Source: SFEL01 sp045603585 (lineage in GTDB: Bacteria; Bacillota; Clostridia; Christensenellales; CAG-138). From it: a DNA stretch of 47,606 bases. Location: the NCBI GenBank assembly GCA_045603585.1, contig JAZUMK010000019.1, positions 1 to 47,606 on the forward strand, in the 5' to 3' direction. The notes below the pieces were generated by a model. The model made no database searches, was not told the DNA's origin, and saw only the letters and a program-made list of their open reading frames with translations. Shown here piece after piece: positions 7,908 to 14,586 of the stretch (its first letter is position 1; every line of letters begins with the position of its first letter). The translations under genes were made by a program, and so were the position numbers.

Positions 7908-7937
7908 TAGTGTTTCCCAACCCCATTCAGCATATAC
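7908..7937 (-). promoter_or_regulatory. Sigma-F-like promoter of the spoIIQ-like gene
   Basis: On the minus strand GTATA (7937-7933), 15 bases, then GGAAACACTA (7917-7908), which fits the sigma-F pattern GywTA / GGnnAnAnTw. The implied leader is very short but still includes the AAAAGGAG site. Confidence 0.5.
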
Positions 7938-8003
7938 CCATAGAAAAAACGCCCCCCGCTTGACACGCCCTCTGCTATTTGCTATAATAACAAAGCTAAA
8001 CAG

Positions 8004-8092
8004 GGAGAGGTGTCCGAGAGGTTTAAGGAGCCGGTCTTGAAAACCGGTGATGCCGCAAGGCACCGTGGGTTCGAATCCCACTCTCTCCGCCA
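8004..8092 (+). tRNA. tRNA-Ser(UGA)
   Basis: An 89-base class II tRNA. The acceptor GGAGAGG pairs with TCTCTCC, the anticodon stem CCGGT/ACCGG encloses the loop CTTGAAA (anticodon TGA), and a long variable arm follows. The T loop is TTCGAAT, and CCA is encoded. It lies just downstream of the divergent spoIIQ-like gene. Confidence 0.97.
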
Positions 8093-8135
8093 AAAACAAG
8101 CGCAATACACGTTAACATATATCAATACAGACCGT

Positions 8136-8228
8136 GGAGAAGTACCCAAGTGGCTGTAAGGGGCTCCCCTGCTAAGGGAGTAGGCTGGGGTGACTGGCGC
8201 GAGGGTTCGAATCCCTCCTTCTCCGCCA
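8136..8228 (+). tRNA. tRNA-Ser(GCU), integration hotspot
   Basis: A 93-base class II tRNA: acceptor GGAGAAG with CTTCTCC, anticodon stem-loop CTCCC-CTGCTAA-GGGAG (anticodon GCT), long variable arm, T loop TTCGAAT and encoded CCA. Its sequence from the anticodon arm to the 3' end recurs at 21824-21886 and 27137-27201, the expected footprint of elements that integrate into the 3' end of this tRNA. Confidence 0.97.
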
Positions 8229-8352
8229 CGAAAAAGAGATCGCATTTGCGGTCTCTTTTTCGTGTTGCATAAAAGAAGGAGGGGTGAGAAGGGCGCGGCC
8301 GAAGCTTGCGGAGGCGAAAAACCATCCGGTGAATGGTTTTCCAGCGCCCCGG
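8166..8352 (+). repeat. 187-bp repeat, copy 1 (tRNA-Ser 3' half plus downstream flank)
   Basis: From the tRNA-Ser(GCU) anticodon arm through a terminator hairpin and about 90 more bases, this matches 21824-22010 without gaps. The tRNA portion appears identical; about five substitutions lie in the flank. The boundary after GCGCCCCGG is sharp in both copies. Confidence 0.9.
8229..8264 (+). terminator. tRNA-Ser(GCU) terminator
   Basis: CGAAAAAGAGATCGC pairs with GCGGTCTCTTTTTCG around ATTT, with a run of T in the descending arm, directly after the tRNA CCA. Confidence 0.85.
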
Positions 8353-8383
8353 GCTGGCGCCGGCACTGCCCCAGTGCCGGGGG

Positions 8384-8436
8384 GAATCCCTCCTTCACCG
8401 CCATCTACGTGCACAACAGCAATGTTGTGCACATAG
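8384..8436 (+). repeat. Short tRNA-Ser 3'-end remnant with alternative terminator
   Basis: GAATCCCTCCTTCACCGCCA, one base different from the tRNA-Ser(GCU) terminus, is followed by the hairpin TACGTGCACAAC...GTTGTGCACATA and TTTTTT. The same pair of pieces occurs at 27182-27243. It is probably an old attachment-site scar. The rest of 8265-8508 holds no gene; a GCCGGCACTG...CAGTGCCGG hairpin is at about 8359-8380. Confidence 0.75.
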
Positions 8437-8508
8437 TGTTTTTTGGAGAGAATATGAGAAGCCCGACGGGGCACGAGCTAAGCGGACTTTGATATTAACA
8501 CATTTTAA

Positions 8509-8787
8509 TATGGACTTATACGGAATGATCGGTTTAGCGGGCAGCGGGACGTAACATTCTTCAAGGATATTGCCACAGAGGAGGACATATCCGAACTGGA
8601 GGTATACACACCTAAGCCCACGGATGCGGTAGTGACCCTGACCCTTGAGGACGACACCTTGCAGCTTATGCAGGCTTGGGCAGACAAGCACGGTATCACC
8701 GTTGAACAGATGGCGAGAGCATTTCTTGTCTATGCCGTGCGGTATGAGTTGGAAGTGTGGTCGAAAGGCAAGGGGGATGGATTTTGA
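8509..8787 (+). pseudogene. 5'-truncated ribbon-helix-helix-like gene
   Basis: The frame is open from 8509 to a TGA at 8785-8787 but has no plausible start codon or ribosome-binding site. From about 8536 it encodes SGQRDVTFFKDI, then PTDAVVTLTLEDDTLQLMQ and ITVEQMARAFLVYAVRYELE. This aligns closely with the intact protein encoded at 28901-29248 (SEQRDITLFKCH, PTDVTVTLTLEESTKQLIQ). About 25 N-terminal residues are missing, and the break lies close to the tRNA-derived scar at 8384. It is probably a remnant of an element related to the one at 28-37 kb. Confidence 0.75.
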
Positions 8788-8877
8788 GCATGTTTCACTT
8801 AAGCTACTTTAGTGTATAATCGTAATGTTTACTTGACTGGCGCTTGACGATTTTATCGTTCGTATTCATTTATACTA

Positions 8878-8907
8878 AGAAAATGCCTGTAAATCAGGCA
8901 TTTTCTT
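8878..8907 (+). terminator. Terminator after the truncated gene
   Basis: AGAAAATGCCTG pairs with CAGGCATTTTCT around TAAAT. It stands about 90 bases after the truncated reading frame and has a T-rich descending arm. Two copies of ACTTGACTGG..CTTGAC flank it (about 8831 and 8930). Confidence 0.7.
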
Positions 8908-8970
8908 ATAGCCGTTTTACTTGACTGGTACTTGACTCCATGTCTTTTATATAGTAAATCAGACTTTTTT

Positions 8971-9010
8971 AACGCAATTCCAACGCAAATTTTTGTGTTG
9001 GAATTGCGTT
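8971..9010. repeat. Long inverted repeat
   Basis: AACGCAATTCCAAC is followed by GTTGGAATTGCGTT with a CGCAAATTTTTGTG centre, and part of the arm repeats again at 9008-9024. It lies between the truncated gene and the 3' end of the ATPase gene. It lacks a T-tract on the relevant strand, so it is not an evident terminator. Confidence 0.7.
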
Positions 9011-9036
9011 AACTTTGTGTTGGACTATATGACACA

Positions 9037-10263
9037 TCAGATGATGTTGGCGGGGATAAAGCTATTGGAAGCATTAATGGGAAAAGGTTCCTCTGTCATG
9101 CATACAATACCGCCGGGGCCTATCTGCTTGCCTGAATTTTCCAAAGCTGAAAACACCTTGACATCACGCTTGTTAGGATTGCTGCTCAGCTTTATTTCCA
9201 AAGGATGAAGAATGCCGTTCTGCTCGATTACAAAATCTATTTCCTTCTGATTGGTATCCCGGTAGAAGTTAAGATTTGCAGGATCGGTGCCGTAGGCGTA
9301 TGCGCGCAGGAATTCACCTACCACATAGTTTTCAAAATAATGTCCTGCAGCAGCCCCGTTCATAAGGGTATCTCTGCTGGTCCAGGATGAAAGCCATGCG
9401 CAAAGCCCCGTATCGCAGAAATACAGCTTGGGCGTTTTTATGAGCCGTTTCAGCTCGTTTGAATGAAGGGGCTCCAGCAGGAAAATAATGCCCATGGTCT
9501 GCAATATCTTAAGCCATTCCTTGGCGGTCACGCCGGAAATCCCGGATGCCTGAGCAAGGTCGTTGTAGTTGAGCAGCTGTCCTGCGAATCCGGCACAGGC
9601 CCGAAGGAACTTTCGGAAACCCTCAGTATCTGCAATGCCGTTGTCATCCACCGCATCCCGCATAAGATAGGTGTCCACATATGAATTCCAGTATTCATGG
9701 GTCTGCTCGTCATCCAACTGCAGCAGCTCCGGCATTCCGCCCCGCCAAATATGGGAGAATACATCCAGAATGTTGTTTTTGGGAAAAGCCTCACTGCGCC
9801 TGCGCAGACTGTCAAAGGAAAGTTCCATTGGGGCATCGGCCTGTATGCCGGCTATCTCCTTTTGAGAAAGGCTGTACATTTTCAGTATGCATATGCGACC
9901 GGCAAGAGAATCACCGGCCTGCTTCATGAGCTTTTTGCTCTGTGAGCCGGTCAGCCAAAATAGGCCCTTTTCGCTGCTGTTATCACATATGATCTTGATC
10001 TGTTCAAACAGCTCCGGGGCCTTTTGGACCTCATCTATTAAAATCGGAGGACGGTATGTTTGAAAAAACAAAACCGGGTCAGACTTGGCCAGATCTCTCA
10101 AGCGGGCATCGTCCATGGAAACGACGGTTCTGTTTTGCTTTTTAGCAAAGTGCTTCAGCATGGTGGATTTGCCGACCTGCCGCGCACCGACCACCATAAT
10201 GGCCTTAAATGCCTCGTTCATTCGCAGAAATTTGCGCTCAAGGGTTCTTTCTATATAATTCAT
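9037..10263 (-). CDS. AAA_14/DUF4143 ATP-binding protein
   Basis: A 408-residue protein of the widespread ATPase family with an N-terminal AAA_14 domain and a C-terminal DUF4143. Walker A is GARQVGKST (residues 26-34), Walker B-like PPILIDEVQKAPEL follows, and FWLTGSQS is the sensor-like strand. DUF4143 shows ASGISGVTAKEWLKILQ, LYFCDTGLCAWL, and the nuclease-like segment FYRDTNQKEIDFVIEQNG. The function of the family is not established. It is monocistronic, lies inside island 1 and is commonly found in variable regions of Clostridia and Bacteroidota genomes. No obvious ribosome-binding site beyond TTGGCGGAGGC is seen. Confidence 0.9.
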   Translation of the reverse strand: MNYIERTLERKFLRMNEAFKAIMVVGARQVGKSTMLKHFAKKQNRTVVSMDDARLRDLAKSDPVLFFQTYRPPILIDEVQKAPELFEQIKIICDNSSEKGLFWLTGSQSKKLMKQAGDSLAGRICILKMYSLSQKEIAGIQADAPMELSFDSLRRRSEAFPKNNILDVFSHIWRGGMPELLQLDDEQTHEYWNSYVDTYLMRDAVDDNGIADTEGFRKFLRACAGFAGQLLNYNDLAQASGISGVTAKEWLKILQTMGIIFLLEPLHSNELKRLIKTPKLYFCDTGLCAWLSSWTSRDTLMNGAAAGHYFENYVVGEFLRAYAYGTDPANLNFYRDTNQKEIDFVIEQNGILHPLEIKLSSNPNKRDVKVFSALENSGKQIGPGGIVCMTEEPFPINASNSFIPANII

Positions 10264-10960
10264 ATCGCAGCCTCCGCCAAAAAAGTTAGTTCAAAATAAA
10301 GTATGGTTTATTTTAACATAAGATATGCACGACGTCAAAGCTTCGTCCTTAAATATTTGGCTGAATGGATTATAAGAGATTTTGCTTATAGTGATAAGGT
10401 ACAATAAGCTGCGCAAAAAGAAAGCTGATCTCATTCGGTGCCCTATAATAGCCTCTCTTAGGCTATAGCCTTTCATGTTTTTCAATGCAGCAGAGTGAAA
10501 ATTCACCCCATTTTCACTCGATTGGGTGAAAATCACCTTGCTGATCCATCCAACGCTCGTATTTTTGCGAGTTTTCTTGACAAGTACAGCAAGCCGACAC
10601 AACAAAACAAACCGGCAAAAAGAAAAGGTCTCTTTTTGAGTATCTGTGTATTGATCACGCAGCAGCACTTCCTTATACATAGGGCATTGCACAAACTCAT
10701 TAAAAAACAAGTTTATGCTATCAATAGCACAAACTTGTCAAAATGGGTGTTTTCAGCAATAATCTCCTGCTGGAAGTTATACATAAGGGGATAACCTGCC
10801 AATGCTTTGCTGAAAGCAAATTTTTCTCGCACACTTTATTATACCTGTCTTATTATAACTTGCACCTTTTGAGATGTTTTTAAAACTGTTGGCTGTATCT
10901 GCGCCGTTACAGAACATAGAACCGGCGCAGGCTGCGTTAAAATGAAGGAACTCTTCTGAC
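10264..10960. other. Gene-poor gap with repeat-like sequence
   Basis: No gene is supported. Overlapping reading frames exist on both strands (about 10291-10710 minus and 10495-10794 plus), but neither has a ribosome-binding site or a known domain. Around 10497-10540 the sequence is built from related GTGAAAAT/ATTTTCAC words that can form alternative hairpins. An ACAAACTTGTCA/TGACAAGT relationship is also visible near 10575 and 10730. It is possibly a decayed element or an untranslated RNA. Confidence 0.5.
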
Positions 10961-10965
10961 CACGA

Positions 10966-11020
10966 GTTTTGACACCGAAAAAACGCCCGTTTCTCTGGAG
11001 CGGGCGTTTGGTGTCAAAAC
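10966..11020 (-). terminator. Nested terminator hairpin after the YkvI-family gene
   Basis: An inner stem of AACGCCCG/CGGGCGTT followed on the minus strand by a run of T is wrapped by an outer GTTTTGACACC/GGTGTCAAAAC stem. It ends the leftward peptide-utilisation genes. Confidence 0.85.
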
Positions 11021-11086
11021 TTTTAAGTTTTGGCTATAGGGCAGAATAACTTTGCTTTTATATTATGCAATAGCGTTAAAGCTTTG

Positions 11087-12157
11087 TTACTCGGCCTTTT
11101 TGCTATAGTGCTTGAACAGCACGCAGGCAATGACAACCAGACCGAGGTAACCGGTGTAGGGAAGTATAATGTTTACAATGGTCTTGAAGGGCATTACTGA
11201 GCCGAAGAAGGAACATATTGAAGAAAGTACGGCCAGCAGTTTGAATTTTAGAGAATTTTCATCGCCAAATACCGAATTGCAGAACAGCCACAGCAGTGAA
11301 ACGGCAGTGCTGAAAATGCCCAGGATCAGCACGATGCAATAAAGGAAGCCGAAGGTATCGTTTATGCCCTTTGCCATTACCAGCGTTGGAACATCTGCTT
11401 CCGCAGTGAACTGTGCGGTAGCCATGAGGGCAACGCATACCAGCGCGGATATGGCCATTATGCCGCCGGTGCCCAGTAGTCCGCCCACCTTTGCATCCTT
11501 ATCTGAAGGCAACTCCCGGCTGACGCCCGAGGTAAAAGGAGCAAGGCAGATTATGGTAAAGGCGGGATAAAGCAATCCGGACAGCCACCAATAGGGGGAG
11601 GCCTTGACCATTACTTTGGTGCTGAGCACCTCATCTGCAAACTGTAGGCTGCCTGCATTCCGAACAATGCCCACCACCGCAACCAGTATGCCCAATATCA
11701 TAAGCGCAATACCTATGCCGCCGAGTATCTTGGTGAGACGCTTCATGCCAAGCATCACCGTCAGTAGCATCATGGCTGCCAGTATGGCGCGGCCTATTAC
11801 GGGATCTATTCCCGCATACTGCTGAAGGGAGGCTCCTGCGCCTGCCGTCATCATTACCAGCAGCATAAACTGGAAGGCGATGTTGAACAGCTCTATTATC
11901 TTGCCTACGATGGGACCACAGTAATATCTCCATATAGAATTGGCAGTATTGAGCTGTAGGCGGTAACCGTCCTGCATTATAATGGAGCTGACCCAGGCGA
12001 GCAGCGTGCCTGAAATTATCAGGCTGCCAATACATCCCATGACGCCGTTGGAAACATAGAACTGGATAAGCTCCTGCCCCGTGGCAAAGCCCGAGCCAAT
12101 TACAAAGGCAATGATAGCTCCTGCTACAGCAATGATCTTACTTATTCTGTTTTTCAT
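11087..12157 (-). CDS. YkvI-family membrane transporter
   Basis: A 356-residue integral membrane protein with about ten hydrophobic segments. The N-terminal IGSGFATGQELIQFY is the glycine-rich unwound first helix typical of the YkvI group of the APC/LeuT-like superfamily, whose members are thought to move amino acids or similar small solutes. The substrate here is not known. In this cluster it could export or import amino acids released by the peptidases (inference). AAAGG stands five bases before the start. A GC-rich hairpin separates it from the upstream regulator gene, so its expression may be reduced relative to the rest. Confidence 0.85.
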   Translation of the reverse strand: MKNRISKIIAVAGAIIAFVIGSGFATGQELIQFYVSNGVMGCIGSLIISGTLLAWVSSIIMQDGYRLQLNTANSIWRYYCGPIVGKIIELFNIAFQFMLLVMMTAGAGASLQQYAGIDPVIGRAILAAMMLLTVMLGMKRLTKILGGIGIALMILGILVAVVGIVRNAGSLQFADEVLSTKVMVKASPYWWLSGLLYPAFTIICLAPFTSGVSRELPSDKDAKVGGLLGTGGIMAISALVCVALMATAQFTAEADVPTLVMAKGINDTFGFLYCIVLILGIFSTAVSLLWLFCNSVFGDENSLKFKLLAVLSSICSFFGSVMPFKTIVNIILPYTGYLGLVVIACVLFKHYSKKAE

Positions 12158-12174
12158 ATAAGCCTTTCAAAAGT

Positions 12175-12199
12175 GCGGCCCACCGTTCAGGCGGGCCGC
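12175..12199 (-). terminator. GC-rich hairpin between gntR and the transporter gene
   Basis: GCGGCCC pairs with GGGCCGC, extended by a few pairs, followed on the minus strand by ACTTTTG. The weak T-tract suggests partial termination or mRNA processing rather than a full stop. Confidence 0.5.
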
Positions 12200-12214
12200 A
12201 TCGTACAGGTTAAT

Positions 12215-12868
12215 TTAACGCAGCCTGTTTATCAGGACATCCATGTAAGCGTCCACATGGGCAATCGCACAGGCTTTGGCAGTTGCCGTATCACGGGCAG
12301 CAATGGCACGCGCCTCTTCCGCAAGGGTGCGGAGGCTGGCATCTATGGTATCGTGGCTGGAAGTATTTACCTTGAGATAGTGCCAGAACTGGACACAGCG
12401 GTAATGCATGGTCTCATAAAGCTCACGCATAACGGTGCTGTCGCTCAGCTCCAGCATCATATCGTGGAAGGCACCGTCCAGCTGAATATAGCTGCCGTTG
12501 ATGTGACATGTGCCGTTTTCTTCGCGATAGAAACTTTCAGTAAGGGCAAGCAGTTTTGCTATTTGCTCATCCGTGGCCCTGTCGATAGCCATAGCGGCTA
12601 CAACAGCGTCAAGGGCCTTTCTTGCTTCCATGGAATCGCGCATCCAGTGGAGATCCACAGGGGAAACCATTGCACCTACCTTTGAGAGGGATACAAGCTT
12701 TTCCTGCTCAAGGCGCTGAAAGACCTCGCGCACAGGAGTACGGCTGACATTGAATTCCTCCGCAATCTTGGTTTCGTACAACATGCTTCCGCTGGGATAT
12801 TCCATGGAAACAATGCGGTCACGAATGGTATTAAAGATGTTCACGGCGGCTTTCTCGGTTTTTGCCAT
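12215..12868 (-). CDS. GntR-family (FCD) transcriptional regulator
   Basis: A 217-residue FadR-subfamily regulator. The N-terminal winged helix shows IFNTIRDRIVSMEYPSGSML, then EEFNVSRTPVREVFQRLEQEKLV (residues about 37-59), with the diagnostic SRTPVREV. The all-helical FCD ligand domain follows, with the expected metal/ligand positions in EARKALDAVV, DGAFHDMML and the C-terminal HVDAYMDVL. GGGAGGG precedes the ATG. It lies between the peptide-binding lipoprotein gene and the permease gene. It is the likely regulator of the cluster through the ATGTATACAT palindrome at 16692; the effector could be a peptide or amino acid (inference). Confidence 0.93.
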   Translation of the reverse strand: MAKTEKAAVNIFNTIRDRIVSMEYPSGSMLYETKIAEEFNVSRTPVREVFQRLEQEKLVSLSKVGAMVSPVDLHWMRDSMEARKALDAVVAAMAIDRATDEQIAKLLALTESFYREENGTCHINGSYIQLDGAFHDMMLELSDSTVMRELYETMHYRCVQFWHYLKVNTSSHDTIDASLRTLAEEARAIAARDTATAKACAIAHVDAYMDVLINRLR

Positions 12869-12922
12869 ACTAGCCCTCCCTGTCAGATAGGTTTATTTTT
12901 CGGGATATACCATATTGTAATT

Positions 12923-14470
12923 TTAAGCAGCGGGAACTACGAAGTTAAGGGGCAGAGCGTCGTCGCTGTTGGTGTAATAGAGGGCGGCATCCAGGTTCAG
13001 GTCGCTGCGGTATGCCCATACGTGTACGCTCCAGAACAGAGGTGCGAAGGGAGCGTCAGCCTGTACCAGCTCGTCGATCTCGTGGTAAGCATCCAGAACT
13101 TCCTGAGTATCGGTGGAAACTGCAGCCAGAGCGAACAGTTCATCAACACGTGCGTTGGAGTAATTGTAGAAATTGTAGGTCATGCCGGTGGTGAGCAGAG
13201 CGGCATTGTTGATGGCATATACGCCGGGACCCATGCCGGTGATGAAGAAGTCGAGCTCACGGTTCTTTGCCATCTCGGTGAAGGTGTTGGCTTCCATTAC
13301 TTCGATAGTGGTCTTAAGACCCAGCTCGGTCAGATTAGCCTGAACGAATTCGGCGATCTTCTGACGGGCTTCGTTGGTGTAGATAACGAACTCGGGGAAT
13401 CCGGCGCCATCGGGATAGCCGGCGTCTGCAATGTACTGCTTGGCCTTGGCTAGATCATAGGGATAGCCGGGGATATCGGCATTGTGGCCGTATACGCCGG
13501 GGGCAGACATGCCGTTTGCTACGGAGCAGAGTCCCTCGTTAACAACCAGGTTCAGACCTTCCTTGTCGATGGCGTAGTTAATAGCCATACGAACGTTTAC
13601 ATCGCTGAAGAGCTCGCTGTCATTGCGCATACCTGCGAAAGTGATGTTGGCCAGATCAACAGGGGCAATCTTGATATCGGGATTGTCTTTGATGAGGCTG
13701 TAGTTGCTGGTGGATACAGCGGCGATATCCAGTTCGCCGGTCTCCAGGGCAACGGTAACGGCGCTGGCATCACTCATGATGCGGCACTCAAGGGTATCAT
13801 AAGCGGGCTTGCCCAGATAGTAATCGGGGTTGGCCTTAAGAACAACCTTGTCACCGGGAACATAGCTTTCAAACATCCAGGGGCCGGTGCCGATGGGGTG
13901 CTCTTCGAAGTTATAATCGCCGCCTTCTTCAAATGCGCCGTTGGGAACAACAGCAGAGAAGCAGAACAAGCTGTAAAGGAAGCTGGAATAGGGCTGATTC
14001 AGAGTAACAACAACGGTCTTGTCGTCAACGGCTTCGATAGAGGTGATATAGCCGTCAAACTCCGAGGTGAGGCTGCCGGTCCTAGCCAGGTTGAGGGAGT
14101 ACACAACGTCATCAACTGTCAAGTCCTTGCCATCGTGCCACTTAACACCCTGACGGATGTTGAAGGTGTAAACGGTCTGATCCTCGTTTACGGAATAGGA
14201 TTCGGCAACACGACCTTCAAACTCAAAGTCATTGTTCAGATAAAGAAGGGGATCGCCGATAAGGGTGCGGCAGAAAATCAGGTCAACACCGGAGCCGGTC
14301 TTGAAGATATTGAAGGTACCGACATCCTTTGCGAAGCAGGTCCTCAGAACGCTGGTATCTGCTGCCACGGCAGCAGAACCGGCGCTGCCTTCATCGGCAG
14401 CGGGCTGTTTGGCACAGCCAAAGGCAAACAGCATGCAGAATACCATTGCCAGAGCTATGAGTTTTTTCAT
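12923..14470 (-). CDS. Peptide ABC transporter substrate-binding lipoprotein (SBP_bac_5)
   Basis: A 515-residue family-5 solute-binding protein, the extracellular peptide receptor for the DppBCDF transporter encoded 2.2 kb away. It has a lipoprotein signal (MKKLIALAMVFCMLFAFGC, lipid-attachment Cys19). The mature domain carries SVNEDQTVYTFNIRQGVKWHDGKDLT and NPIGTGPW-like EHPIGTGPWMFESY, then DVNVRMAINYAIDKEG. AGGAGG stands before the start. An AT-rich upstream region (14471-14586) may hold its own promoter, but no clear pair of boxes is seen. Specificity for di- or oligopeptides cannot be read from the sequence. Confidence 0.93.
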   Translation of the reverse strand: MKKLIALAMVFCMLFAFGCAKQPAADEGSAGSAAVAADTSVLRTCFAKDVGTFNIFKTGSGVDLIFCRTLIGDPLLYLNNDFEFEGRVAESYSVNEDQTVYTFNIRQGVKWHDGKDLTVDDVVYSLNLARTGSLTSEFDGYITSIEAVDDKTVVVTLNQPYSSFLYSLFCFSAVVPNGAFEEGGDYNFEEHPIGTGPWMFESYVPGDKVVLKANPDYYLGKPAYDTLECRIMSDASAVTVALETGELDIAAVSTSNYSLIKDNPDIKIAPVDLANITFAGMRNDSELFSDVNVRMAINYAIDKEGLNLVVNEGLCSVANGMSAPGVYGHNADIPGYPYDLAKAKQYIADAGYPDGAGFPEFVIYTNEARQKIAEFVQANLTELGLKTTIEVMEANTFTEMAKNRELDFFITGMGPGVYAINNAALLTTGMTYNFYNYSNARVDELFALAAVSTDTQEVLDAYHEIDELVQADAPFAPLFWSVHVWAYRSDLNLDAALYYTNSDDALPLNFVVPAA

Positions 14471-14586
14471 TAGTTTTTCCTCCTCAATGATAATGTATTT
14501 TTTATTGCAAAATCAACATTTTACAATATAAAATCACAAGTTTTTAATATTTATAACGATTATAAAGTGGGGCAGCTGTATATTTG

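Noticed and set aside
8122..8404. Minus-strand frames with GGEGGIRTLAPVTPAYSLSRG-like products
   Set aside because: They are antisense translations of the tRNA-Ser(GCU) 3' half; the same peptide appears at 21685-22025 for the same reason.
8971..9010. Terminator for the DUF4143 gene
   Set aside because: The inverted repeat lacks a T-run after it on the minus strand; kept only as an inverted repeat.
10495..10794. Possible small protein of 99 residues
   Set aside because: No ribosome-binding site, odd composition, and overlaps another open frame on the opposite strand.
13484..14473. 329-codon plus-strand frame
   Set aside because: Antisense to the peptide-binding lipoprotein gene.
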